NCBI GenBank assembly: GCA_964221845.1
Contig: CAXPZW010000055.1
Location: forward strand, 108,719-172,718
DNA: 64,000 nucleotides
Direction: 5' to 3'
Source: CAXPZW01 sp964221845
Lineage (GTDB): Bacteria; Bacteroidota; Bacteroidia; Flavobacteriales_D; Sanyastnellaceae
Shown: in pieces, positions 19,508 through 26,826 of the stretch
Position numbering within the stretch: position 1 is the first letter of the stretch
How the letters are laid out: every line of letters begins with the position of its first letter
The notes under the pieces: generated by a model
What the model was told of the DNA's origin: nothing
What the model saw: only the letters and a program-made list of their open reading frames with translations
The model's database searches: none
Program-made: the position numbers and the translations under genes

Positions 19508-19533
19508 GTGTACAGAGGTGCAAATCTGTACAC
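19508..19533 (+). repeat. Perfect 9-bp inverted repeat ending one base before a start codon
   Basis: GTGTACAGA (19508-19516), 8-nt loop, TCTGTACAC (19525-19533). The next gene's ATG begins at 19535. As DNA it could be a dimeric operator. As RNA it is a hairpin covering the ribosome landing site. No T-run follows, so it is not a terminator. Confidence 0.7.
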
Positions 19534-19534
19534 C

Positions 19535-20527
19535 ATGAAACACCTGTTTTCCCTCTTTGTCATTGCCCTTCCCTCCATAGGAAATGCCCAGGTTTCGGGC
19601 AACTACATGTTCAACAACTCCAACCGTTGGAACAATGTGGCTGCACAAATCCAGGCTACGCCCCAGCAGCACTTTGACCAACAACACATGCAGGTGTCGA
19701 CCAAGGCGCTGTTCAACGCCAAGGCCACCAGCTACCTCGCCATTTTCCATGTGACCCAAGTGGGCCCCACTGCGCGTGGGGTGGACTCACTTATGCAAGC
19801 ACGCATCGACGGCTTCAAGGCCGAAATCGCCCAAGTTGGCGTGACCGATCACGATGTGTATGTGGACATGCTCAACCTGGTCCCTGTCTTTGAAGTCGAG
19901 AAGGTGGGGCGCGTCTTCAGCAAGCGGTACAATGAGGTGCCTGCGGGGTTTGAGATGCAAAAAAACATCCACGTGCACTTCACCGATGCCGAGGTCCTGG
20001 ACCGCCTGGTAACCGCCGCCGCATTCGAAGAAATCTACGACCTGGTCAAGGTGGAGTACTTCATCGACAACATCTCTGAGATTTATGCCGAGCTGCGATC
20101 GCAAGCCACCACACTCTTGCAGGAGCGCCTGGCCCAGTTTGATTCACTTGGCATTGCGGTAGAGGGCCAATGGCTGCTGGCCAAGGACCACAAGGCCATG
20201 TACCAACCCCAAGATCGCTACTCGAGCTACAAGGCCTTTACCAACACTTCGCTGGAAGCCTCTGTGCGCAAGGGCCAAGTCACCCAAATGAAACGCCCCT
20301 CGACCCACTACTACGACAAGCTCAGTTACGCTGATTTTGACCTGATTGCCAATCCGGAAATCCTTGAGCCTGTGGTGCAGCTCACCTACCAACTGGACCT
20401 GCAAATCGAGCTCAAGCGCCCCGAGCCCAAGCCCGAGCCCGAACCCCAAGTGCGCATCGAAACCCAAACGCGTTACTTCCTATTGGACCAAGCCGGCGAC
20501 ATCAAACCCCTTGAACTGCACGACTGA
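19535..20527 (+). CDS. Exported SIMPL-domain-like protein
   Basis: A 330-residue protein with a signal peptide (MKHLFSLFVIALPSIGNAQ). Residues ~50-245 resemble the SIMPL (DUF541) fold. There is an early beta segment 'ATSYLAIFHVTQVGPTARG', a helix with 'SLMQARIDGFKAEIAQVGV', the strand 'EMQKNIHVHFTD' and 'RSQATTLLQERLAQFDSLG'. The C-terminal segment is Pro/Glu/Lys-rich ('KRPEPKPEPEPQ'). SIMPL proteins are periplasmic or outer-membrane proteins of poorly defined function. The start at 19535 gives the signal peptide and lies immediately after an inverted repeat. A bidirectional terminator follows. Confidence 0.68.
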   Translation: MKHLFSLFVIALPSIGNAQVSGNYMFNNSNRWNNVAAQIQATPQQHFDQQHMQVSTKALFNAKATSYLAIFHVTQVGPTARGVDSLMQARIDGFKAEIAQVGVTDHDVYVDMLNLVPVFEVEKVGRVFSKRYNEVPAGFEMQKNIHVHFTDAEVLDRLVTAAAFEEIYDLVKVEYFIDNISEIYAELRSQATTLLQERLAQFDSLGIAVEGQWLLAKDHKAMYQPQDRYSSYKAFTNTSLEASVRKGQVTQMKRPSTHYYDKLSYADFDLIANPEILEPVVQLTYQLDLQIELKRPEPKPEPEPQVRIETQTRYFLLDQAGDIKPLELHD

Positions 20528-20548
20528 CCCCGCAGTTTTCCCCAACAA

Positions 20549-20578
20549 AAAAAGGGCAGCCAACCGGCTGCCCTTTTT
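20549..20578 (+). terminator. Bidirectional intrinsic terminator
   Basis: A perfect 13-bp stem AAAAAGGGCAGCC / GGCTGCCCTTTTT with a 4-nt loop between convergent genes ending at 20527 (+) and 20597 (-). T-runs occur on both strands. Confidence 0.9.
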
Positions 20579-20596
20579 CTATGGTGATGGAAGGAA

Positions 20597-22306
20597 TTAC
20601 TTCACGATCAAACGCTCGGTGCGGCTGGCCTCACCCGCGCGCAGGGTGACGGTATAAACACCGGCCTGAACGCCTTGCAAGTCAAGAACTACATTGCGCT
20701 GGTTTACAGTAGCGTCAACAAAGATCAATTGACCTACCGCATTGCGCACTTCTACGCCCTCCACGTTTTGGGTTGCACGCAAACGTGCCATACCGCTGGT
20801 GGGATTCGGGAAGATGGTGAAATCGATTTGATCCGAACCGCTCAGGTAATCCTCGTTGATATCTACAGAGGTACAGAGGTTTTCGGGCAAGTCGAGCACA
20901 CACATTACGCGAGGCAAGATGTAGCCGTTGATCGAATCCAAGTAGGCCAGACCTTTTTCAGGAGACATGTCTGGATTTGATGCCAAAGAAGCCAAGTGGG
21001 CAGTCGCGCCGCTCACGGGATCAATAACTGTGCTGGGAATGGGGCCTTCCGGATCCCACCACTCCCATGGGGCAGACTCATTTTGCAAGAAGCCATACAA
21101 TGGACGAATAAGAGGGAGCAAACCTTCTGGTGTTTCATTCACAGTGATGGTCTGGGCGTTCGAGCCTTCCCATGAAGTGCCGTAGAGGGCACGTGCTGCG
21201 TCGGTGTAAGGATCGCCGTCAGGCAGGTCCGCAAACACGTCGTTGTTGCCCAGGTCGTTGGCCTTTTGGATGAAGGTGTTTGAACCGTGTACATCCACCA
21301 CCTCTTCACCGGTGGTACCTACGATTACCGTACCGAAGGTGAAGGGTGCAAAATCGTCGCGCACACACTGGATGGCCACTTGCGGGATATCACCCGCTTC
21401 CAACCACGACTCATCGGCCATGGCGCCACCGGCGTTGATCGACATGTGTACGTCAGCGCTCACGCCGTTGTCGCGGTACAGGTTGAGTGAGTTGGGGAAG
21501 CCGAAGCCGTCCACAGTACCCACCAGCAGGGTATCTACATACGATACGTCTGGCTCAAAAGGGTTCGGCACAAACTTGTCGAGGAAGAGCTCCTCAGCAG
21601 GGTTGTCCAGGGTGCCGTACGAGGTGGCCACGTAGCCGCCCGAACCTTGACCGTAAATCACCATGCGCGACTCGTCGATCGCCCACATGTTCATGTCACC
21701 GGCGTCGGCACGCAGGTAGCGTACGCCCATTTTCACATCCTGGATGGCACGGTATACTGCGTTGAGCAGGGTACCGCGACGCTCCTGTACGGTCTCGGCA
21801 AGTGGGTTCCAGCCCAGACGGTAGTCCATCGATACCGCTACGTAACCGCGCTTGGCCCACTGCATGCAGAGGTTTACCGCTGCTGAGTCGGTCTTTTGAC
21901 CGGTGGCCGCACCGTTGAGGGGTGGAGGCAGGAAATTACCGGTGTGTACGTAAACCATGACCGGACGGGCTTCCACCTCGTCTTGTTCGGGGTCTGGGTA
22001 GTACACGTCCATGCCGATGGAGGTCAACTTGACGTTGGTGCTCGCATCGAACGGATCAAAGTAAGCAGTGGGGTACTCACCGCCTTCGTCCGCAATGGCG
22101 CTCAGGGTACCCAAGTCAATTGCAGTCTGGGGATCCTCGCTGTCGAGGTTTGAAAGCAGGAAGTCAATGTTTACGGCGAAGGGCACATCCGAGTCGACCA
22201 TGATTTGGTCGCCGGTGAATACCTCTTCATAATAGCGTTGCGCCGCGCCGGTCAGAGCCGGGAGTACGCAACCAAGCAGAAGCAGGGAAGGTAGAATTTT
22301 TCGCAT
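20597..22306 (-). CDS. T9SS-exported alpha/beta-hydrolase (carboxylesterase-like), nucleophile motif altered
   Basis: A 569-residue protein with a signal peptide (1-22), a carboxylesterase-like core and a C-terminal sorting domain (~490-569, 'FTIFPNPTSGMARLR' ... 'GVYTVTLRAG'). The core shows an oxyanion-region 'VMVYVHTGNFLPP' and 'RGYVAVSMDYRLGW'. The usual elbow G-x-S-x-G reads IYGQGSGGYVA, so either the serine has shifted by one or the enzyme is inactive. It lies 44 nt behind the TonB-dependent receptor gene and is probably co-transcribed. A surface esterase or binding protein acting on receptor ligands is an inference. Confidence 0.78.
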   Translation of the reverse strand: MRKILPSLLLLGCVLPALTGAAQRYYEEVFTGDQIMVDSDVPFAVNIDFLLSNLDSEDPQTAIDLGTLSAIADEGGEYPTAYFDPFDASTNVKLTSIGMDVYYPDPEQDEVEARPVMVYVHTGNFLPPPLNGAATGQKTDSAAVNLCMQWAKRGYVAVSMDYRLGWNPLAETVQERRGTLLNAVYRAIQDVKMGVRYLRADAGDMNMWAIDESRMVIYGQGSGGYVATSYGTLDNPAEELFLDKFVPNPFEPDVSYVDTLLVGTVDGFGFPNSLNLYRDNGVSADVHMSINAGGAMADESWLEAGDIPQVAIQCVRDDFAPFTFGTVIVGTTGEEVVDVHGSNTFIQKANDLGNNDVFADLPDGDPYTDAARALYGTSWEGSNAQTITVNETPEGLLPLIRPLYGFLQNESAPWEWWDPEGPIPSTVIDPVSGATAHLASLASNPDMSPEKGLAYLDSINGYILPRVMCVLDLPENLCTSVDINEDYLSGSDQIDFTIFPNPTSGMARLRATQNVEGVEVRNAVGQLIFVDATVNQRNVVLDLQGVQAGVYTVTLRAGEASRTERLIVK

Positions 22307-22350
22307 CGGTTGGTGTTTGTGTCCGCGAAGGGGTTGATTGTTCTGTAAAG

Positions 22351-25278
22351 CTACTGGATTTCGAATAGTATGGAGGCGTACAGCAGGCGTCCAACCAGTG
22401 GACCGCCGTATACCTGCAAGTTTCGGTTATTGAAGGCACGCTCGCGTTTGGCGGCGAAGCCTTCAATGCTGGAGTCAAAGAAAGGACGGATGCCCAAAAT
22501 ATTGGACCCGCCGAGTTTGAAAGTACAATTGAGTTTATCCACACCGATGTTGATCGATGCATCCACCATGTCGTAGGTGGGCACGTTGCCGGTGAACTGT
22601 GGTGAGCCTTCAAACAGGAAGCCCTGCACCCACTTGTAGTTGATGCCAAAGCCCACGTTGGGGATCTTGCCCCACAGGCTCAAGTCACGGCCACTAAAGC
22701 CGAGGTTGAATTTGTGTTCCGGAGTGTTGAAGGCCGGGATGATGGGGTCGTCCTCGCCGGAAATCAATCGGTTCCAGCTGTAGTTACCACTTACGGTGTA
22801 GCGCTTGAAGAAGTAGTTGGCGCCTACCGAGAAGCCGGTGGTGGTCACGCGTTCTTGCGCATTGGACGCCACACGGAAGGCTTGAATGGCCTGGGTGGGC
22901 AATCCGGTGAGGGGATCAAAGCGCGAGCTCAGGCCAATGTTGTAGCCGATGAAGTCGCGGTAAATGCTGTAGTAGAAGCTGGCGTCCACATAGGTGTTGT
23001 CCCACCACGTGCTGCGGTAGCCCGCCTCGATGGTGCGCACGCGCTCAGGACGGATTTTGTCGAGGTTGTACCACTCCAGTTTGGGAAGCCCAGTGGACAG
23101 GGATTCCGAGTTGCGGTACTCGGTAAATGAATCGATGGTGAAGAGCGAATCGCTGCCCTGCTCAAAACGGCCGTCGATGTTGCCCAACAGAATGGCGCGA
23201 CCCACGTTGTAGTACAGGTACTGGTCGGCCAGAGTTGGGTTTCGGACGGCGGAACTGAAGGTGAAGCGCACGGTGGTCTTCTCGTCTGGAAGCCACACCA
23301 AGCTCGCTGCTGGCGACACCAGGTAATCGAAGTTCTGGTTCTTGTCCACGCGAACGGTCACATTCGCTTTGAGGGTTTCCTCCCGGAAGTCTTGGTCCCA
23401 TCCGGCGTACACGCCCCACTCGCGGTTGCGGATATCCACATAGCTCGAATCCACCGCAATTTGCTCACCCAAGTCGTTCACCGCATAGGTGTATTGCAGG
23501 GTGTCGGCGAAAATGGTACCGCGGGTATCTGGACGGTACAAACGGCCCGAGAAGCCCATGGTGATGTTGCCCACCTCGGTATCCAGCTTGTATTCCCCTT
23601 GGGCGTGGTACAGCGCTGACTTGTCGTAGAACAGCGAGCCGCCCTCGGTGAAGGTGCGGGTGGTGACGTCGGTCAGGAGCGAATCAAAGCGCGCGGTGCC
23701 GGGCTCGTAAAACGGATCAAAGTCCGAACCGTCTTCAGAATTGGTGATGTTCACGGCTTGCTGGTAGAGGTCGTTGAAGTAAGCGTAGTCCTCTACGTAC
23801 CACTCTTGGAGCATGTCGCCAAACAGGATGAGCTGCTGGTCGGGCTCCAGGCCAGAGTCGATGACCTCTTGCAAGATTTCGTTGTAGCGGGGCTGGTCTT
23901 GGACTTGGTCCACAAAGTTGGCGCCCCAGGTGTTGCTCAAGCGGGTGTTCCAGTCTTGGGTGGATCCGTTGGCGTCCAGCATGCGAATGCCGGTGGTGAC
24001 CACATCATAGGTTTGGCCGGCGTCCTCATTGGTGGAGTATAAGCGGAGGAACCACTTGTCGTCGTCGCTGAGCTCGAGTTTGTGTTGGAAGAACTGCACC
24101 CCGCGCAGCGCATAGCGGTTGTCACCCTGGTAGATGGTGTTGCCGGTGCTGTACGCAAAGTTGTAGTTCAGCATCAAGGTGGGGTTGAATTTGTAGTACA
24201 ACCCAGTGTTGAACTTGCGGTTTTCGGTGTCGTAGTTGACCAGGTCGATCTCGCGGTACCCAGGGCGGTAGAAAACGCCCAAACCGGTTTTGTTGAACGG
24301 ATCGTCTGTTACGTCGTTGTTGGAGGCCACGGGCTCGTCGCCGTAGATGTTGACCGCGTCAAAGCCAAAGGGGTTGGTCTCGTCGTGGGGGCTGTCGAAG
24401 ATGGCCCTGTAATCCTCGGCCTCCCATTCGCGGGCTTCCAAGGAGTAGAAGTTGACTTTGAATCCAAAGCGGTCTTCGCCGTTTTTGTCTTGGATGACCT
24501 TGGCGTAGCGGATGGCGCGTTCGTACAGCGCGCGTTCGCCCTTTTTGAGGCTCATGCTGAAGCCCGGGAACAAGAACGGGTCCTTGGTTTCCATGTTGAC
24601 CACGCCGTTGAAGGCGCCTGGGCCATAAAAGGCAGAACTCGCGCCGGCTACAATCTCCACCCGCTTCACATCCAGGTCAGAAGAACCCAAAAAGTTGCCG
24701 AGTGAGAAGTTCAGCCCCGGACTTTGGTTATCCACGCCATCGATGAGTTGGAGGGACCGTACCGGAGAAGTGGAGTTGAATCCACGGGTGTTTATGATCT
24801 TGAATCCAAGGCTGGCAGAGGTCAAATCCACCCCTTTCAGGTTTCCAAGTCCTTCATAAAAACTGCCGCTGGGGGCTTCCTTGATGGCGAGCACATCCAT
24901 GGACTCCACGGTGAGTGCTGCCTGGCGCTGCTTTTCTGATACACGGGACCCCACCACTTCGGCTTCGCTGAGCACTTGACTGTTGGGGGCCAGACGGATA
25001 AGCAGGCTGGAAGTGGGCGCGGGCACGTTGACGCTTTGGTCGGTGTAGCCCACACAGGTGATCATCAGTGTGGCTGGGAATTCGGCCACCTGCAGGGTGA
25101 AGTTGCCATCGAAGTCGGTCTGAGCCGCATTTCCGTTGGTCTTGAGGATGACGTTGGCAAAGGGCACGGCTGCTCCACTGGTGGCATCTTTGACCACCCC
25201 CACAATCGTCTTCTGGCACCACACGAGCATGCTGCATAGCCAGCAGCAGCAGAATAGAGCAAGTTTTTTAGCCATCAT
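22351..25278 (-). CDS. TonB-dependent outer-membrane receptor
   Basis: A 975-residue receptor. It has a signal peptide (MMAKKLALFCCCWLCSMLVW). Residues ~22-105 form a CarboxypepD_reg-like domain ('VVKDATSGAAVPFANVILK', 'TDFDGNFTL'). The plug follows at ~115-245 ('RVEIVAGASSAFYGPGAFNG'), then a long beta-barrel ending 'RLLYASILFEIQ' with aromatic residues near the C terminus. It imports an unknown substrate with TonB energy. No SusD-like partner is adjacent, so this is not a classical polysaccharide locus. The start is the ATG at 25278 or the next one at 25275. The downstream gene is the T9SS esterase-like protein. Confidence 0.93.
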   Translation of the reverse strand: MMAKKLALFCCCWLCSMLVWCQKTIVGVVKDATSGAAVPFANVILKTNGNAAQTDFDGNFTLQVAEFPATLMITCVGYTDQSVNVPAPTSSLLIRLAPNSQVLSEAEVVGSRVSEKQRQAALTVESMDVLAIKEAPSGSFYEGLGNLKGVDLTSASLGFKIINTRGFNSTSPVRSLQLIDGVDNQSPGLNFSLGNFLGSSDLDVKRVEIVAGASSAFYGPGAFNGVVNMETKDPFLFPGFSMSLKKGERALYERAIRYAKVIQDKNGEDRFGFKVNFYSLEAREWEAEDYRAIFDSPHDETNPFGFDAVNIYGDEPVASNNDVTDDPFNKTGLGVFYRPGYREIDLVNYDTENRKFNTGLYYKFNPTLMLNYNFAYSTGNTIYQGDNRYALRGVQFFQHKLELSDDDKWFLRLYSTNEDAGQTYDVVTTGIRMLDANGSTQDWNTRLSNTWGANFVDQVQDQPRYNEILQEVIDSGLEPDQQLILFGDMLQEWYVEDYAYFNDLYQQAVNITNSEDGSDFDPFYEPGTARFDSLLTDVTTRTFTEGGSLFYDKSALYHAQGEYKLDTEVGNITMGFSGRLYRPDTRGTIFADTLQYTYAVNDLGEQIAVDSSYVDIRNREWGVYAGWDQDFREETLKANVTVRVDKNQNFDYLVSPAASLVWLPDEKTTVRFTFSSAVRNPTLADQYLYYNVGRAILLGNIDGRFEQGSDSLFTIDSFTEYRNSESLSTGLPKLEWYNLDKIRPERVRTIEAGYRSTWWDNTYVDASFYYSIYRDFIGYNIGLSSRFDPLTGLPTQAIQAFRVASNAQERVTTTGFSVGANYFFKRYTVSGNYSWNRLISGEDDPIIPAFNTPEHKFNLGFSGRDLSLWGKIPNVGFGINYKWVQGFLFEGSPQFTGNVPTYDMVDASINIGVDKLNCTFKLGGSNILGIRPFFDSSIEGFAAKRERAFNNRNLQVYGGPLVGRLLYASILFEIQ

Positions 25279-25349
25279 CGTTTTCTTCCAATTCACGCCG
25301 AGACGCGAACATGACGAATATAGGCAAACAAATAGTAGGCATGCATACC

Positions 25350-25571
25350 TTATTCGCTCGCCGGCGCAGCCACTTCCACTTCCCTGTCCATGAATTGCAC
25401 CTGGTCTCCGGGGCGGAGTTTGCGACGTTTGCGCAATTCCACCTCTCCGTTGACCACCACTTCGCCGTCGGTAATCAGCTGATTCGCCACGCCTCCGCTG
25501 GGTACCCAATCCAGCACCTTCATCAGCGCGTTCAAGGGGATGAATTCTTGGGTGAGCTCAAATGTTTCCAT
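25350..25571 (-). CDS. Small S4-domain RNA-binding protein
   Basis: A 73-residue protein that is essentially one S4 domain: 'IPLNALMKVLDWVPSGGVANQLITDG' followed by the S4 core 'VVVNGEVELRKRRKLRPGDQV'. It is of the YbcJ/YaaA type, predicted to bind structured RNA, possibly in ribosome or tRNA-linked processes. It precedes the TonB-dependent receptor by 71 nt on the same strand and diverges from pdhB. The shared position with the receptor is probably incidental. Confidence 0.88.
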   Translation of the reverse strand: METFELTQEFIPLNALMKVLDWVPSGGVANQLITDGEVVVNGEVELRKRRKLRPGDQVQFMDREVEVAAPASE

Positions 25572-25679
25572 GTACTGCGTACACTTTATCCTTTAGAAAA
25601 AACAAGATCGGCCAATTTTCCCGGCCTTTCCAAGGGCAAATGAGCAAGTTTTCCACGCCCCATGTGGCGGTTTGTTTCC

Positions 25680-25687
25680 TAGATTTG
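25680..25687 (+). promoter_or_regulatory. Probable -7 promoter box of the E1 beta gene
   Basis: A perfect TAGATTTG (TAnnTTTG) 21 nt before the ATG at 25709. No TTG lies at the standard distance. Confidence 0.45.
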
Positions 25688-25708
25688 CCCACCTCAATTC
25701 GGGAAACC

Positions 25709-26686
25709 ATGCGTGAAATTCAATTCCGTGAAGCCGTGGCCGAGGCCATGAGCGAAGAGATGCGACGCGACGAGAGCGTCTTTTTGATGGGCGAAGAAGT
25801 CGCCGAATACAACGGTGCTTACAAGGCGTCTAAAGGTATGCTCGACGAATTCGGTCCCAAGCGTGTGATCGACACCCCCATTGCTGAGCTCGGTTTTTCC
25901 GGCATCGGTGTGGGTGCGGCCATGAACGGCCTGCGTCCGATCGTAGAGTTCATGACCTGGAACTTTGCCATCCTGGCGGCCGACCAGATCATCAACTCGG
26001 CGGCCAAAATGCTGCAGATGTCCGGCGGTCAGTACAATGTACCCATCGTCTTCCGCGGACCGAACGCTCAGGCCGGTCAGCTCGCCGCTACCCACAGCCA
26101 GAGTTTTGAGAACATGTACGCCCACATCCCGGGCCTGAAGGTGATTACCCCTTCGAACCCCTACGACATGAAAGGCCTGCTCAAGTCCGCCATCCGCGAC
26201 GACGATCCGGTGCTCATCATGGAAAGCGAAAAGATGTACGGCGACAAAGGCATGGTACCTGAAGGCGAATACATCATCCCCATCGGCTTGGCCGACATCA
26301 AGCGCGAAGGCACCGACGTGACCATCGTTTCTTGGGGCAAAATGATGAAGACCGCCCTGGCCGGCGCCGAAGAGCTCGCCAAGGAGAACATCAGCGCTGA
26401 GGTGATTGACTTGCGTACTATTCGTCCGATGGACATCGGCACCATCATTCAATCGGTGAAGAAAACCAACCGCTTGATCGTGATGGAAGAGGCCTTCCCG
26501 GTTGCTTCGGTGTCTACCGAGGTGGCGTACCGCGTACAGCGCAACGCCTTTGATTACCTCGACGCTCCCGTGCGTCGCCTGACCCAGTCTGACACCCCAT
26601 TCGCATTTGCCAAGCCGCTCATCGCAGAGGCGCTCCCGCAAATCGGCGATGTGGTACGCACGGCCAAAGAGCTGCTCTACGTATAA
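25709..26686 (+). CDS. pdhB: Pyruvate dehydrogenase E1 component, beta subunit
   Basis: A 325-residue transketolase-like E1 beta subunit. It begins 'MREIQFREAVAEAMSEEM', has the pyrimidine-binding domain with 'GEEVAEYNGAYKASKGMLDEFG' and 'IDTPIAELGFSGIGVGAAM', and the C-terminal transketolase domain 'EVIDLRTIRPMD'. It decarboxylates pyruvate with the alpha subunit, which is not in this window, feeding acetyl-CoA to the TCA cycle. The start is fixed by homology. The 49 upstream in-frame codons are not E1-like. A branched-chain 2-oxoacid substrate cannot be excluded, but the sequence is closest to PDH beta subunits. Confidence 0.93.
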   Translation: MREIQFREAVAEAMSEEMRRDESVFLMGEEVAEYNGAYKASKGMLDEFGPKRVIDTPIAELGFSGIGVGAAMNGLRPIVEFMTWNFAILAADQIINSAAKMLQMSGGQYNVPIVFRGPNAQAGQLAATHSQSFENMYAHIPGLKVITPSNPYDMKGLLKSAIRDDDPVLIMESEKMYGDKGMVPEGEYIIPIGLADIKREGTDVTIVSWGKMMKTALAGAEELAKENISAEVIDLRTIRPMDIGTIIQSVKKTNRLIVMEEAFPVASVSTEVAYRVQRNAFDYLDAPVRRLTQSDTPFAFAKPLIAEALPQIGDVVRTAKELLYV

Positions 26687-26710
26687 ATCATCTGGAGTAA
26701 AACCCCGATT

Positions 26711-26745
26711 GCCCCACAGGCCCACACGGGCGGTGGGGCTTTTTC
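26711..26745 (+). terminator. Intrinsic terminator after pdhB
   Basis: An outer stem GCCCCAC / GTGGGGC encloses an inner stem GCCC / GGGC and is followed by TTTTT. Confidence 0.8.
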
Positions 26746-26756
26746 GCGCGAATACG

Positions 26757-26764
26757 TATTTTTG
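26757..26764 (+). promoter_or_regulatory. Probable -7 promoter box of hppA
   Basis: A perfect TATTTTTG, 62 nt upstream of the ATG at 26827 and just after the pdhB terminator. No TTG occurs at standard spacing. Confidence 0.45.
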
Positions 26765-26826
26765 CGCCCGCTGAAATTTGAACCCAGCGACCTAGAACCG
26801 AACCAAGTCAACCAACCGATATAGAC

